Positions 8,047 through 17,088 of a stretch of 64,000 nucleotides of DNA are shown here, piece by piece. The translations under genes and the position numbers were made by a program. A model generated the notes under the pieces. That model searched no databases. It worked only from the letters and a program-made list of their open reading frames with translations, and had not been told where the DNA came from. This DNA comes from Bacillus sp. AFS037270 (GTDB lineage: Bacteria; Bacillota; Bacilli; Bacillales_B; DSM-18226), in contig NZ_NUNF01000033.1 in assembly GCF_002585305.1 (NCBI RefSeq), positions 1 through 64,000 of the forward strand. The letters run 5' to 3'. Each line of letters starts with the position of its first letter. Positions within the stretch are counted from its first letter, which is position 1.

Positions 8047-9321
8047 ATGAAGAGCCTTAGAAAAAACTTAACAGTGCAAGTAATTTTGGCGATTATCATT
8101 GGTATTGCGATCGGACAATTTTTCCCTGCCCTAGGGATTGAATTAAAGATTCTAGCAGACATTTTCATTAAAATGATAAAAATGGTCATTGGTCCCATTA
8201 TCTTTCTTACCATTGTGCTTGGTTTTGCTAATATGGGAGATAAGAAAAAAATCGGGAAAATTGGTACTAAATCCATCATTTATTTTGAAGTTATGTCGAC
8301 CCTTGCTTTGGTCGTAGGATTAGTCGTTATGTTTATCGTTAGACCTGGTGACGGCATGGATACTAGTCATGCCAAAGACGCTGCTGCGGATGTCGCAAAA
8401 ATTACAGAGACAGCATCAGAAACCGGTCATACATTCAAAGATTTTCTATTAGGCATTGTCCCAGAGAGTGCTGTAGGTGCTCTGGCTGATGGTTATATGC
8501 TTCCCATCTTGTTCTTTGCTTTATTGTTTGCCATTGCTCTTTCCTCTTTAGGCCAGAAAGGGAAACCCGTTATTTATTTCTGCGAAAAGCTCAGTGAAGT
8601 GTTTTTCAAGATCGTTGCCATCATCATGAACTTCTCCCCTCTTGCAGCAGGTGGTGCTATGGCATATACCATCGGGAATTTTGGAATCGACTCTCTTTTC
8701 TCCCTCGGTAAAATGATTGGCTCCGTTTACTCTACTATGATTCTTTTTGTAGTCGTTGTATTGGGTGCCGTTTGCAAGTTTTACGGTTTTAGTATTTTTA
8801 ACTTGATTAAACATATCAAAGAGGAGATTCTCCTTGTTCTGGGAACTTCTTCTTCAGAGTCTGCTTTACCAAGCCTGATTACTAAAATGCAAAAATACGG
8901 TTGTTCAAAGTCAATTACCGGTTTTGTTGTCCCGACAGGATATGCTTTTAATCCGGATGGACAGTGCATCTACTATACGATGGCTTGTTTATTTATTGCC
9001 CAAGCCTACGGTATCGAGCTTTCTTGGATGCAAATCTTTGTATTGCTTGGTGTACTAATGCTTACCTCAAAAGGGTCTGCAGGTGTAACGGGATCTGCCA
9101 TTATTACATTAGCAGCAACCTTAACGTCCCTTCCGAACAGCCCTATTCCAGTGGAAGGCATAGCTCTATTGCTTGGTGTTGACCGTTTTATGTCTGAAGC
9201 ACGTGCAATTACAAACGTGATTGGTAATGCAGTGGCAACTGTTGTTATTGCCAAGAGCGAGAAACAATTTAACCCTTTGCAATCAGTTCCAGTTGATGAC
9301 AAAGAAGCTGCGACACTTTAA
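8047..9321 (+). CDS. DctA-type dicarboxylate:cation symporter (DAACS family)
   Basis: A 424-residue membrane protein of the sodium/proton:dicarboxylate symporter family. The hallmarks are present: the serine-rich re-entrant loop GTSSSESALPSL, GYAFNPDGQ (usually GYSFNLDGT) and the C-terminal TNVIGNAVAT substrate helix. It would import C4-dicarboxylates (malate, fumarate, possibly tartrate) across the cytoplasmic membrane. The ATG has AGGGGGAG upstream. Transcription starts at the operator-promoter 300 bases upstream; a cre-like site (TTGTATGCGTTTACTT, 7947) lies in the leader. Divergent from ycsA, whose substrate it probably delivers. Confidence 0.9.
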   Translation: MKSLRKNLTVQVILAIIIGIAIGQFFPALGIELKILADIFIKMIKMVIGPIIFLTIVLGFANMGDKKKIGKIGTKSIIYFEVMSTLALVVGLVVMFIVRPGDGMDTSHAKDAAADVAKITETASETGHTFKDFLLGIVPESAVGALADGYMLPILFFALLFAIALSSLGQKGKPVIYFCEKLSEVFFKIVAIIMNFSPLAAGGAMAYTIGNFGIDSLFSLGKMIGSVYSTMILFVVVVLGAVCKFYGFSIFNLIKHIKEEILLVLGTSSSESALPSLITKMQKYGCSKSITGFVVPTGYAFNPDGQCIYYTMACLFIAQAYGIELSWMQIFVLLGVLMLTSKGSAGVTGSAIITLAATLTSLPNSPIPVEGIALLLGVDRFMSEARAITNVIGNAVATVVIAKSEKQFNPLQSVPVDDKEAATL

Positions 9322-9337
9322 ATAGTAAATGAATATA

Positions 9338-9375
9338 AGAAGCCATCCCTTCATTTTATCAGGGATGGCTTTTAC
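9338..9375. terminator. Bidirectional terminator between convergent genes
   Basis: AAGCCATCCCT and AGGGATGGCTT form an 11-base perfect stem with T-runs on the plus side and A/T-rich flank on the other, between the carrier and glycerate kinase genes. Confidence 0.85.
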
Positions 9376-9376
9376 A

Positions 9377-10516
9377 TTATTTAACTGATTGAATTAACCT
9401 GAATATTTGCTTTGTCGTAGTTCTTAAATTGTCGGATGTAACGGTTGAATCCATTGCTTCTTCTAATGTCATCGGTGCATTGACAATCGAAAAATAAGAA
9501 GTGATCCCAAGTTCATTTAATAAAGCTGTCTCTTCCGTAATACAACCTGCCAGTGCAAGGACAGGTATTTCATGCTTTTTAGCAAGTTGTGCTACCCCAA
9601 GGGGTGCCTTTCCCATGGATGTTTGTCCGTCCATTTTCCCCTCACCTGTTATAACAAAATCGACACCTTGCATGTTCTGTTCCATCTCAATGATTTCTAA
9701 TACTAGTTCGATTCCAGACTGGAGATGTGCGTGTAATAATCCAGCAAAGGCAGCACCAAGTCCACCTGCCGCTCCAGCGCCAGCTATGTTCTGAATATCC
9801 CTCCCAAGCTCTTGAAGAACAATTTGGGCAAAGTTTTCAAGCCCCTTATCGAGCTCCTTTATCATCTCTGCCGTTGCACCTTTTTGGGGACCAAAAATAT
9901 GAGCTGCTCCTTTTGGTCCGTAAAGAGGGTTATTCACGTCACAAGCTACTTTAAAGGTACAATCCTTCAACTCCGGGATAACACTAGATAGATCAATTTT
10001 TCGGATGTTGGACAGTTCTTGCCCTCCTAAACCGACTTCCTCATTGTATGGATTTAAAAAGATGAAGCCCAGCGCTTGAAGCATCCCAACACCTGCATCG
10101 TTGGTAGCACTGCCACCAAGACCGATCACGAATTCCCGACACCCCTTATCTATTGCATCACGAATAAGTTCGCCGACACCATATGTAGTAGCTACAGCTG
10201 GATTGCGCTTGTCGGAAGGGACGAGTGGTAGACCACATGCTGCTGCTACTTCAATAACTGCCGTTTTCTTATCCCCTAGAATACCGTATACAGCATCTAT
10301 TTTTTCTTTTAACGGTCCTGCGACTTCCTTTTTGATGGATTTTCCACCTGTCGCTTTTACCAACGCTTCTACAGTACCTTCCCCACCGTCTGCTAAAGGA
10401 AGAGCGATAATTTCAGCATCAGAATAGACATCTCTGATACCCAAAGCTATCGCTTTACTACCATCATCAGAAGAAATACTTCCTTTAAATGAATCCATTG
10501 CAATTAAAACTTTCAT
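9377..10516 (-). CDS. Glycerate kinase (GarK/GlxK family)
   Basis: A 379-residue class II glycerate kinase. It begins MKVLIAMDSFKGSISSDDGS and contains LPLADGGEGTVEAL, GLGGSATNDAGVGMLQALG and DFVITGEGKMDGQT, all family signatures. It phosphorylates glycerate with ATP, most likely at C2, feeding glycolysis as 2-phosphoglycerate. AAGGGGTG precedes the ATG. It closes the route tartrate (DctA-like import), D-glycerate (YcsA), phosphoglycerate, and is followed upstream by a CdaR-type regulator that often governs such genes. Confidence 0.92.
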   Translation of the reverse strand: MKVLIAMDSFKGSISSDDGSKAIALGIRDVYSDAEIIALPLADGGEGTVEALVKATGGKSIKKEVAGPLKEKIDAVYGILGDKKTAVIEVAAACGLPLVPSDKRNPAVATTYGVGELIRDAIDKGCREFVIGLGGSATNDAGVGMLQALGFIFLNPYNEEVGLGGQELSNIRKIDLSSVIPELKDCTFKVACDVNNPLYGPKGAAHIFGPQKGATAEMIKELDKGLENFAQIVLQELGRDIQNIAGAGAAGGLGAAFAGLLHAHLQSGIELVLEIIEMEQNMQGVDFVITGEGKMDGQTSMGKAPLGVAQLAKKHEIPVLALAGCITEETALLNELGITSYFSIVNAPMTLEEAMDSTVTSDNLRTTTKQIFRLIQSVK

Positions 10517-10541
10517 TTATATAGCACCCCTTTTACCTATG

Positions 10542-10570
10542 ATTATAGGAAAAGCTAAGAGTGGATGTAA
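10542..10570 (-). promoter_or_regulatory. Glycerate kinase promoter
   Basis: Minus strand TTACAT, 17-base spacer, TATAAT, about 25 bases from the start codon. A TGGTCTAT motif next to the -35 recurs in front of the CdaR-type gene (near 11788) and might be its site. Confidence 0.6.
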
Positions 10571-10613
10571 TGGTCTATATGACAAAGGATTGGGCTGTTT
10601 TTTGTTTTCGGTG

Positions 10614-10646
10614 ACAAAAATACTTCAAACTAAAGAGTTTGAAGTA
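10614..10646 (-). terminator. Terminator of the CdaR-type gene
   Basis: TACTTCAAACT and AGTTTGAAGTA make a perfect 11-base stem with a 4-base loop, followed by TTTTTG on the minus strand. The stem overlaps the last codons of the gene. Confidence 0.85.
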
Positions 10647-11718
10647 ATAGGGCAACATAAAGTTTAACAGAGTCATGATAATCTCTGGGATTTACCTTTG
10701 TTTTTTCGGCAATTTTCTCTAGGCGGTATTGTAACGTATTTTTATGAATAAATAACTCTGCAGCTGTCTCTTTTAAAGAAAGATTATTTTTATAATAAGT
10801 GTGGAGAAGGGTTATTTCATCTTTTGAAAGCTCACCGATCAATTTCGATGTATAATCACTTCTAATACTAGGATCGATATTTTCCATAATCATTTCTAAT
10901 TCAAGTTTGGCATATTCACCTATAAGGATTTCCTTAGAGAGAGCATGTTTTAAGGCAAGTTTCGCATGTTGATAAGAAGTTGCAAGTTTCTCCCACACAG
11001 AGACGCTGCCAATACCAATCGTACAGTTTATCTGCATCGAGCGAAAATAAGCTTCTATTGTTTGAATTATGGTTCTATATTGCGTTTCATTGATAATGAT
11101 GGCATATTGGTTTGGAAAAAAATAGCTAAAAAGCTTAATACCATGCTTTAGTAAGATGTCGTGCATATTAACGGGAAGTGAAGTTGGATCGTTTAACCCA
11201 TGTAATTGAATGATACCTACAAACGCCGTCTTTTCAAGCTCAATTTGAAGATGGTGCAGGTGTTCTTTCATAGAAGCATCCTTTATTTGATTTTCAAAAA
11301 TAAGCATGCGAACTACTGATGATCGCAGTTCATCTAATGAATGAACTTTACCAACTATCATTTGTTCTTTAATTAAAACTTCTGTCATTTTGGTGAGTAA
11401 AAATCCAAGAGATTTACATTCCTCAGGATCGCCAGATATGCCGATGACACCAAGCATTTCCTGATCCATCCTAATCGGATAGTTAATGCCTTTTTTTGCG
11501 CCTATGAATGTGTCATCCTCAGTAACCTCTACAATCGCTCCCTTTTCTTTTACTTGTATAGCAGCTTCGTGAAAAGAACCAATACGTTTTGGATCGGTAC
11601 TCGCAATAATTTCACCGTCTAATTTTATAAAGTTGATGTCTTTTCCAATCACTTCTTTTGATGCATCTACAATCATTTGAGCTAACGGATGGCTAATATG
11701 GAAATTATCTTTCATCAT
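10630..11718 (-). CDS. CdaR-family sugar-diacid/glycerate regulator
   Basis: A 362-residue regulator. The N-terminal ~130 residues are the diacid-recognition sensor domain (NYPIRMDQEMLGVIGISGDP), followed by a GGDEF-like middle segment, and the C-terminus (from ~310) is the PucR-type helix-turn-helix SLKETAAELFIHKNTLQYRL. CdaR proteins activate glucarate, galactarate and glycerate genes in response to the diacid or glycerate. It is transcribed towards the glycerate kinase gene, which has its own promoter. Two ATG codons in tandem could serve as start; AAAGGAAATAA lies upstream. Confidence 0.88.
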   Translation of the reverse strand: MMKDNFHISHPLAQMIVDASKEVIGKDINFIKLDGEIIASTDPKRIGSFHEAAIQVKEKGAIVEVTEDDTFIGAKKGINYPIRMDQEMLGVIGISGDPEECKSLGFLLTKMTEVLIKEQMIVGKVHSLDELRSSVVRMLIFENQIKDASMKEHLHHLQIELEKTAFVGIIQLHGLNDPTSLPVNMHDILLKHGIKLFSYFFPNQYAIIINETQYRTIIQTIEAYFRSMQINCTIGIGSVSVWEKLATSYQHAKLALKHALSKEILIGEYAKLELEMIMENIDPSIRSDYTSKLIGELSKDEITLLHTYYKNNLSLKETAAELFIHKNTLQYRLEKIAEKTKVNPRDYHDSVKLYVALLLQTL

Positions 11719-11871
11719 TATTTATTTCCTTTTCATTAGAATATCTCTTTTACTATTTTACCATCTTCGATTATCACCTGGACAGACTGTGGTCTATCGT
11801 TATTTTGAATTTACTTTTTTCTATTCAACCATAAACCTACATGTTAGAATCATAAGGTTGAGAATTTATAA

Positions 11872-13056
11872 ATGATTAAGAATACGCGTGTAGGTGATAT
11901 TGCTATGAAAGAAACTGTACTGATTCAACAAAAAAATAAACTTGAGATTACATTTGGTCTACTAAAAAAAGACTTGGTCTTTACCATTTCCCTCGTACTA
12001 GCAGCCCTAAGCTGTTTTATTCAGATGCCAAAAATAGAGTATATTAATTTTCATGTGCTGGTTTGTTTATTTAATCTGATGCTGGCCATCAAGGCTTTTG
12101 AAGAGCTTAAGGTATTAGATAAATTGGCTATAAGTCTTTTAAATAAATGTAAAAATAGTAAATCCGTTTCTGCCATCCTTATTTTTTTATGTTTCATTAG
12201 CTCCATGATCGTTACCAATGATGTAGCCCTACTTACGTTTGTACCGTTGACTCTTGTGATTAGTAAAAAAACGAATATGCCCATGATGGAGACGGTCATT
12301 CTTCAAACCATTGCGGCCAATATTGGCAGCAGTTTAACTCCAATGGGAAACCCGCAAAATTTGTTTATCTATTCTTATTTTGGAATTAAACCGGTGCCCT
12401 TTTTTGCTTCAGTTGTCTTTATGGCCATTCTTGGGATCAGTTCTCTGTATTTTCTCATTCGAAAACTTAAGAGTACTGAACTAAAGGTGGATCTTCCTCC
12501 GGTTTTGCTTGTTGATGGAAAAAAAGCTGCCGTTTGGGGAATTGTACTGATCATCATTATTACCTCAATTTTTGGAATCTTGCATGATCAAATGGTCTTC
12601 ATTATCACTTTCATGATTTCGCTTTTATTAAATAAAAAGATATTAGTAAAGATTGATTATTTATTGCTTTTGACCTTTATCTGCTTTTTCATTTTTATCG
12701 GGAATATATCTCATGCTGAGGCCGTACAGGCCTTTGCAAATGCTAGCCTAAAAAATTCAGCATCTGTCTATTTTAGTTCTATCTTTTTCAGCCAGTTGAT
12801 TAGTAATGTACCGGCCTCCATCCTTCTGGCACATTTTACAACGGATTGGAAACCTTTGTTATTAGGAGTAAATATCGGGGGACTTGGGACCATCATTGCT
12901 TCACTAGCCAGTGTCATCTCTTATAAATTGTTTATTCAATCCAATCCAAGTGAAGGTAAACAATATTTAACCAAATTTACGATTTATAATTTTTCCTTGT
13001 TACTATTTTTTGCCCTAGTACAGTTTGCCATCTTAAAATTTTTAAAGATGATGTAA
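11872..13056 (+). CDS. IT-superfamily anion carrier (ArsB/CitMHS-like)
   Basis: A 394-residue protein (383 if the in-frame ATG at 11905 is used, which has GTAGGTGAT upstream) with about ten transmembrane helices. Motifs SMIVTNDVALLTFVPL and NIGSSLTPMGNPQNLFIY are typical of the ArsB/NhaD/SLC13-like ion transporter superfamily, whose members move arsenite, sodium, citrate or dicarboxylates. There is no ars regulator nearby. Its head-to-head position with the CdaR-type gene suggests a carboxylate such as glycerate as substrate (inference). The second repeat (SQLISNVPASILL) is intact. Confidence 0.75.
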   Translation: MIKNTRVGDIAMKETVLIQQKNKLEITFGLLKKDLVFTISLVLAALSCFIQMPKIEYINFHVLVCLFNLMLAIKAFEELKVLDKLAISLLNKCKNSKSVSAILIFLCFISSMIVTNDVALLTFVPLTLVISKKTNMPMMETVILQTIAANIGSSLTPMGNPQNLFIYSYFGIKPVPFFASVVFMAILGISSLYFLIRKLKSTELKVDLPPVLLVDGKKAAVWGIVLIIIITSIFGILHDQMVFIITFMISLLLNKKILVKIDYLLLLTFICFFIFIGNISHAEAVQAFANASLKNSASVYFSSIFFSQLISNVPASILLAHFTTDWKPLLLGVNIGGLGTIIASLASVISYKLFIQSNPSEGKQYLTKFTIYNFSLLLFFALVQFAILKFLKMM

Positions 13057-13063
13057 AAATGGC

Positions 13064-13108
13064 AGGTTCCTCGATCAGCGAATTTCCCTGCTTGATCCTT
13101 TTTGAATA
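13064..13108 (+). terminator. Weak terminator after the anion carrier
   Basis: GGCAGG...CCTGC and GATCA...TGATC can pair, followed by CTTTTTG. The stem is imperfect. Confidence 0.35.
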
Positions 13109-13248
13109 GCTATAAGCAGTTGATTTTCAAAGATGCCTATATAACTTCATACAAACCAGGTAAAAAGGAATATAAATTGAAAAACTAATAAGACAATAAT
13201 CATTTCTGAATTTCAGCCTTTATCCTGGCCAAATATATCATTTACCAC
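13109..13248. other. Gene-free stretch
   Basis: No coding frame or RNA motif recognised here; part of a 414-base gap bounded by two hairpins. Confidence 0.5.
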
Positions 13249-13287
13249 AAAAAATAATCCATCCTGCTTTGGGTGGATTATTTTTTA
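13249..13287. terminator. Strong bidirectional terminator
   Basis: AAAATAATCCA and TGGATTATTTT arms around a short loop with A- and T-runs on both sides. It can stop transcription from both flanks. Confidence 0.8.
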
Positions 13288-13470
13288 TAGAGAATTGTAT
13301 ATATCATTTAGTCTTACTACCGAACGTACTTCCTTATTTCTATTATAACAAATAGTCAATTTCTGTCACTTCTAATAAAAAGATTTGTCGTTAGCAAGAG
13401 TATTGGGACTGTCTTCTGATTTTTTGAATGACTAAGCCTAATAGATTATCCTTGCTTTTCCATATATCGG

Positions 13471-14171
13471 TTATTTTAATTTCAACTTAATGGTTTCACT
13501 TAAATAGCCTCTATCCCGATGATACAAAATAAGAGCGATTACTAAAATTCCCGCAGCTATGTAGATAGATGGATTCCCCAAATAAGTAGTCGAAAAGGTC
13601 CCTGTCAACGCACCAAATAAAAAAGAAACAATAATCATAAAAAATTCTTTAAATTGTTTTTTTGCTTCACGATCACGTTCTTTTATTGCCAAGTAAGCGG
13701 CTTGTGTCGCCGTTCGCAGGTTACCTGTTGTCATCGTTGAATTGTATGCCCACTTGTCCAGTTTATTGAACGTAGAAATTTGTAAAGAAGAGACAAATGC
13801 TATACAAACTGTTACCACGATGTTAGGGACACTTTTAGGCAACAGACCTACCGTAATCAATACCAAACATTCTAAAATAAGAATAGACCTCCGATAGCTA
13901 TGCATACTTCTCTTACATGAGGAATTTTCACTATTTCTGATACCAAAACACCCAAAACAAAAGCCAAAATAGGCGGAATAAACAGCAAAGATCCTCTCCA
14001 TTCCTTATTTGCTGCTTTTACAGCGAGCAGTACCATATTTCCCGTCTGGGCATTAGCAAATACTCCATCTCGGCTGATAAACGTATAAGCATCTAAAAAT
14101 CCACCAACGATAGCTAACAAAACGCCCAAATAAATGGAGTTGGACGATAACGAAGGGATTTTATCTTTCAT
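13471..14171 (-). pseudogene. YoaK-like DUF1275 membrane protein, frameshifted
   Basis: Two overlapping frames together make one DUF1275 protein. The first (ATG at 14171, GGAGAG upstream) gives GVLLAIVGGFLDAYTFISRD, NAQTGNMVLLAVKAA and runs to ...IPHVREV. The second resumes as MHSYRRSILILECLVLITVG and continues through NSTMTTGNLRTATQAAYLAI to a normal C-terminus. A single-base insertion near 13904-13918 explains the break. The remaining sequence is well conserved, so the mutation is recent or a sequencing error. DUF1275 proteins are six-helix membrane proteins of poorly defined function. Confidence 0.8.
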
Positions 14172-14232
14172 CTTACTCTCCTTGTTTCGATTTATAAACG
14201 TGATTAGTATTTCCAAGAAGGAACAACAAAAC

Positions 14233-14294
14233 GTCAACTTAGTTGACAATAGAGCAAAAAAAGAATTAAAATAAATTTAGTCAACTTGGTTGAC
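14233..14294. promoter_or_regulatory. Pair of palindromic operators between YoaK-like and CarD-like genes
   Basis: Two inverted repeats, GTCAACTTAGTTGAC (14233-14247) and GTCAACTTGGTTGAC (14280-14294), lie 47 bases apart in the divergent promoter region. The right arm of the first also supplies TTGACA, with TAAAAT 18 bases on, so it doubles as a -35 box for the plus-strand gene. The binding protein is not identified. Confidence 0.65.
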
Positions 14295-14319
14295 GTTAGA
14301 TTTAAAAGGAGTGAGTGCT

Positions 14320-14844
14320 ATGTTTAGTATTGGTGATTTAATCGTCTATTCAGGACATGGTATATGCCGGATAGATGAAATCTGTGATAAGACCTATTCC
14401 GGGATTACTAGAGCTTACTACGTCTTACATCCAATTGAAAATAGTCATGATTTAACAATAAGTACCCCAGTTGATAATGACAAGACTGTCATACTTAAGT
14501 TAATGAATAAAGAAGAAGCAGAAAAGATAGTAGATTCTTTCCATTCGGCAGGAATTAATTGGATAGAAAGACCTCAATTGCGAGGTCAAGTGTATAAAGA
14601 TATAGTGAAAACCGGAAATCGAATGGATATTGCTAACGTAGTCAATACACTTCTGCGGAAAAAGTATGAGTATAAAATGGCTGGAAAGAAGTTTTATGAA
14701 CACGATAACAAAATTTTAAGCAACATTCAAACTATCTTGTTTAAAGAGTTGTCAATCGCCCTAAATACCTCACCTGAAGTTATTTTTGAAAAGATTAATA
14801 GCATGATAGAATCAACAGATCAAACACCTATTCAATTCAATTAA
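14320..14844 (+). CDS. CarD/CdnL-like transcription regulator (YdeB type)
   Basis: A 174-residue protein; start chosen at the ATG preceded by AAAAGGAGTGAG. The N-terminal ~60 residues (MFSIGDLIVYSGHGICRIDE...Y.VL.P) form the Tudor-like RNA-polymerase-interacting domain shared by CarD and Mfd; the helical rest ends in a region with SNIQTILFKELSIALN. CarD-like proteins bind the polymerase beta subunit at promoters. Closest in plan to Bacillus YdeB. It stands behind the paired palindromes. Confidence 0.85.
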   Translation: MFSIGDLIVYSGHGICRIDEICDKTYSGITRAYYVLHPIENSHDLTISTPVDNDKTVILKLMNKEEAEKIVDSFHSAGINWIERPQLRGQVYKDIVKTGNRMDIANVVNTLLRKKYEYKMAGKKFYEHDNKILSNIQTILFKELSIALNTSPEVIFEKINSMIESTDQTPIQFN

Positions 14845-14901
14845 AAAAGGGTGTTTTCTTTTTTTATTGGATTATGGGGAAGCTCGTAGGAGATGTTTTT
14901 A

Positions 14902-15180
14902 ATGGAAACGAAGAAGAAAGAAAAAGTCTACCCAGATCATTTTATTCACAGTGGTGAAATGAATAGTAAAGTAGGCGAAAAGGTAAAAATCATTAAAATA
15001 AACAAGGAATCTATGGAACTGGAAGATTACTTTTACCTTAAAAAATTTGAGAATTGGATCGGTACGATAATAGAACAAAATCATTGTAATTCAGGTATTG
15101 ATACATATCGTGTTGAATTTGATCAAAATAAATTTGGTTATTTCTATGACAAGGATTTTGTTTTAAGAGCTGGAGACTAA
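14902..15180 (+). CDS. Hypothetical SH3-like small protein
   Basis: A 92-residue soluble protein from the ATG at 14902 (TAGGAG nine bases upstream; an ATG nine bases earlier sits too close to it). The second half (WIGTIIEQN...TYRVEFDQNKFGYFYDKDF) has the alternating pattern of a small beta-barrel of SH3/KOW kind. No recognised family. It follows the CarD-like gene on the same strand by 57 bases and may be co-transcribed. Confidence 0.55.
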   Translation: METKKKEKVYPDHFIHSGEMNSKVGEKVKIIKINKESMELEDYFYLKKFENWIGTIIEQNHCNSGIDTYRVEFDQNKFGYFYDKDFVLRAGD

Positions 15181-15286
15181 TTAACATTGTTTTCGGTAAA
15201 GGACCTAATTTACTACTACTTCAATAATGGGTGTATACTAAGTAAGTTAATACCTCAATTTATTTGACCAGAAGGGACGGAATAAG

Positions 15287-15718
15287 ATGGAAAAGAATCA
15301 AGATTGCATGTACTGCATGGAAGATGAAAGACGGGATAACCTGATGATTGAAATTGGTAAACTAGATGTATCCACTGTCTTTCTTTTTAAAGAGCAAACC
15401 TATAGGGGCAGATGTAACGTGGTTTATAAGGGTCATGTGAAGGAGCTGTTTCATCTAAATGAACAGGAATCTGCTGCCTTTATTCATGATGTAAACCGTG
15501 TTGCCGAAGCATTGGATAAGATCTTTGAACCGAATAAAATTAATTATGGCGCATACGGGGATACGTTACACCACCTACATATGCATATTGTACCTAAATA
15601 CGAAGGAAAAGAAAATTGGGGCTCTACGTTCGAAATGAACCTTGGTAAAACGTACTTAACTTTCGACGAATATAACGATATGATTGAAAAAATAAAAACA
15701 CAATTACAAATCGACTAA
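15287..15718 (+). CDS. HIT-family nucleotide hydrolase/transferase
   Basis: A 143-residue histidine-triad protein. The triad HLHMHIVP (His96, 98, 100) is intact, with the usual N-terminal CMYC pair and a middle GRCNVVYKGHV strand. HIT proteins cleave or transfer nucleotide phosphoramidates and similar compounds; the substrate here is unknown. AGAAGGGACGG precedes the ATG. A hairpin follows the stop codon. Confidence 0.9.
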   Translation: MEKNQDCMYCMEDERRDNLMIEIGKLDVSTVFLFKEQTYRGRCNVVYKGHVKELFHLNEQESAAFIHDVNRVAEALDKIFEPNKINYGAYGDTLHHLHMHIVPKYEGKENWGSTFEMNLGKTYLTFDEYNDMIEKIKTQLQID

Positions 15719-15730
15719 TCATAATAATGC

Positions 15731-15803
15731 TGGGACGGTTCGCCTGCTTAAGTAGTTAAATAGAAAGGCACAAAATTAACTTGGAGAACCCTCCCACTTT
15801 TTT
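15731..15803 (+). terminator. Terminator after HIT gene
   Basis: TGGGA-GGTTC and GAACC-TCCCA arms, each with one bulged C, separated by a long loop and followed by CTTTTTTT. Confidence 0.5.
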
Positions 15804-15933
15804 TATTAACTAATGAATTTTGAATTACCTTTAAGTTATAACGCCAATTAATTTAACGTATAACCTCTTATCGGGATAATATAAGCTAGATATGACAGGC
15901 AAAAAGGGGTTCAGGAAGTCCGTTGTCAAAAGG

Positions 15934-16434
15934 TTAAATAGGAATCACCATATGTATTAAAAATGAAACCACAAAGACCATAGCAACGACTCGGTGGAAC
16001 TTTTTTCGAAATCCTGATGCTTTCTTGTGGCGTAAGTACCCAGCAAACAAAGTGACCAAAAGAAAAATAAAAGATGTGTAGCCGATTACCAACTTGATAT
16101 GACTATATCCAATAACTGGAGCAATTTTAATGAGGTTAATCCAAACATGCCCGACAATGAGAAGACTAGACGTAATAGCAATTTTAATATGCCATTTCAT
16201 AAAGTACCTGGAGAAGGTTGCAAGTCGAATCTTAACTTTTCTTTGCTTTGTTTTTCGAATGATTAAAAAAATAAAATACATATTCACATTAAAGATAAAT
16301 AAGACGATGGCCATTTGAGCTAAAAATTGGCTGATAACCATTAATGTACTATCATGCGGCTGAAATAACCAAATATAAATGATAGAGGAAATAATAAGCA
16401 AAACATTGGCAACCGACCAGATCTTATGGTACAC
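15934..16434 (-). CDS. Bis-heme ferric-reductase-like membrane protein
   Basis: A 166-residue protein from the GTG that has GAGGG six bases upstream; the ATG six bases earlier touches that site. It has about five transmembrane helices. Two helices each carry a pair of histidines 14 residues apart: His82/His96 (HIKIAITSSLLIVGH) and His147/His161 (HRVVAMVFVVSFLIH). This H-x13-H pair pattern is the bis-heme ligand set of ferric reductases and NADPH oxidases. No flavin domain is attached, so electrons would have to come from a partner, perhaps the flavodoxin encoded next to it. Role and partner are inference. Confidence 0.65.
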   Translation of the reverse strand: MYHKIWSVANVLLIISSIIYIWLFQPHDSTLMVISQFLAQMAIVLFIFNVNMYFIFLIIRKTKQRKVKIRLATFSRYFMKWHIKIAITSSLLIVGHVWINLIKIAPVIGYSHIKLVIGYTSFIFLLVTLFAGYLRHKKASGFRKKFHRVVAMVFVVSFLIHMVIPI

Positions 16435-16548
16435 GCACATCCCTCTTTCTTGTTAAGATATCATTTTAGTTTTCGCATGAGTTTAAATATTCCCCAATTC
16501 AATAAACAAAGCCTTGTGTGTCCAAGCGAAATATTCTCCCTCAGAATC

Positions 16549-17004
16549 TTAACAAAAAACAGTTGGATATGGCGAATTATTTATTAGTTTCGCAAATGAC
16601 TGACAGATTCTTATAATCACTTCCTCTGTACATCTATTTACCTTTAATCCTTTGGTGATGACTTCACACCCTTGATTTCGTAAAGTTTCTTCAATTATAT
16701 CTACTGCTCGTGCAAAATACGTATACGAGGTGTCACCGGCACCAAATGCTGCAGCTAATTTTCCTGTTAAATCAATGTTCACTAATTCATCAAGGAATCC
16801 AATGATCTCATCTGAAGGATCACCATCTCCCCATGTGTAGCTGCCGATCAGAATTCTATCATAGGATAGGAGTTCCTCTGCATCGGTTTCAATGGCATCT
16901 TTTACTGTTACTCTATTACCTGCCTTAGCTAATTCCTCTGCAATAGAACGAGCGATGAGTTCAGTAGTTCCGGTCATACTCGCATAAATGATGATTGTAT
17001 CCAT
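16549..17004 (-). CDS. Flavodoxin
   Basis: A 151-residue short-chain flavodoxin starting MDTIIIYASMTGTTELIARS; the FMN phosphate loop is SMTGTTE. An alternative GTG seven codons earlier is possible. IGSYTWGDGDPSDE gives the aromatic isoalloxazine-stacking loop, and FGAGDTSYTYFARAVD the second. Flavodoxins carry one or two electrons between redox enzymes, often replacing ferredoxin when iron is short. It lies between the FNR-like regulator and the bis-heme membrane protein, all on one strand, behind a promoter with a Fur-like box. Confidence 0.9.
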   Translation of the reverse strand: MDTIIIYASMTGTTELIARSIAEELAKAGNRVTVKDAIETDAEELLSYDRILIGSYTWGDGDPSDEIIGFLDELVNIDLTGKLAAAFGAGDTSYTYFARAVDIIEETLRNQGCEVITKGLKVNRCTEEVIIRICQSFAKLINNSPYPTVFC

Positions 17005-17088
17005 TTTTTTCACTACTCCAATCACCTAGTAATTTGTCCTTCCTAAGGTATTCTTGTTCGGGTGTTCACAAGTATATTCAGTCTCGTT

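Noticed and set aside
15731..15803. Fourth copy of the GGGGACGGTTC repeat
   Set aside because: Only GGGACGGTTC is shared; the right arm has a bulge, the loop is 44 bases and the T-run fits a normal terminator.
16549..17025. Flavodoxin start at the GTG seven codons upstream
   Set aside because: Homologous flavodoxins start near MDTIIIYASMTG, and the GGAG lies between the GTG and the ATG.
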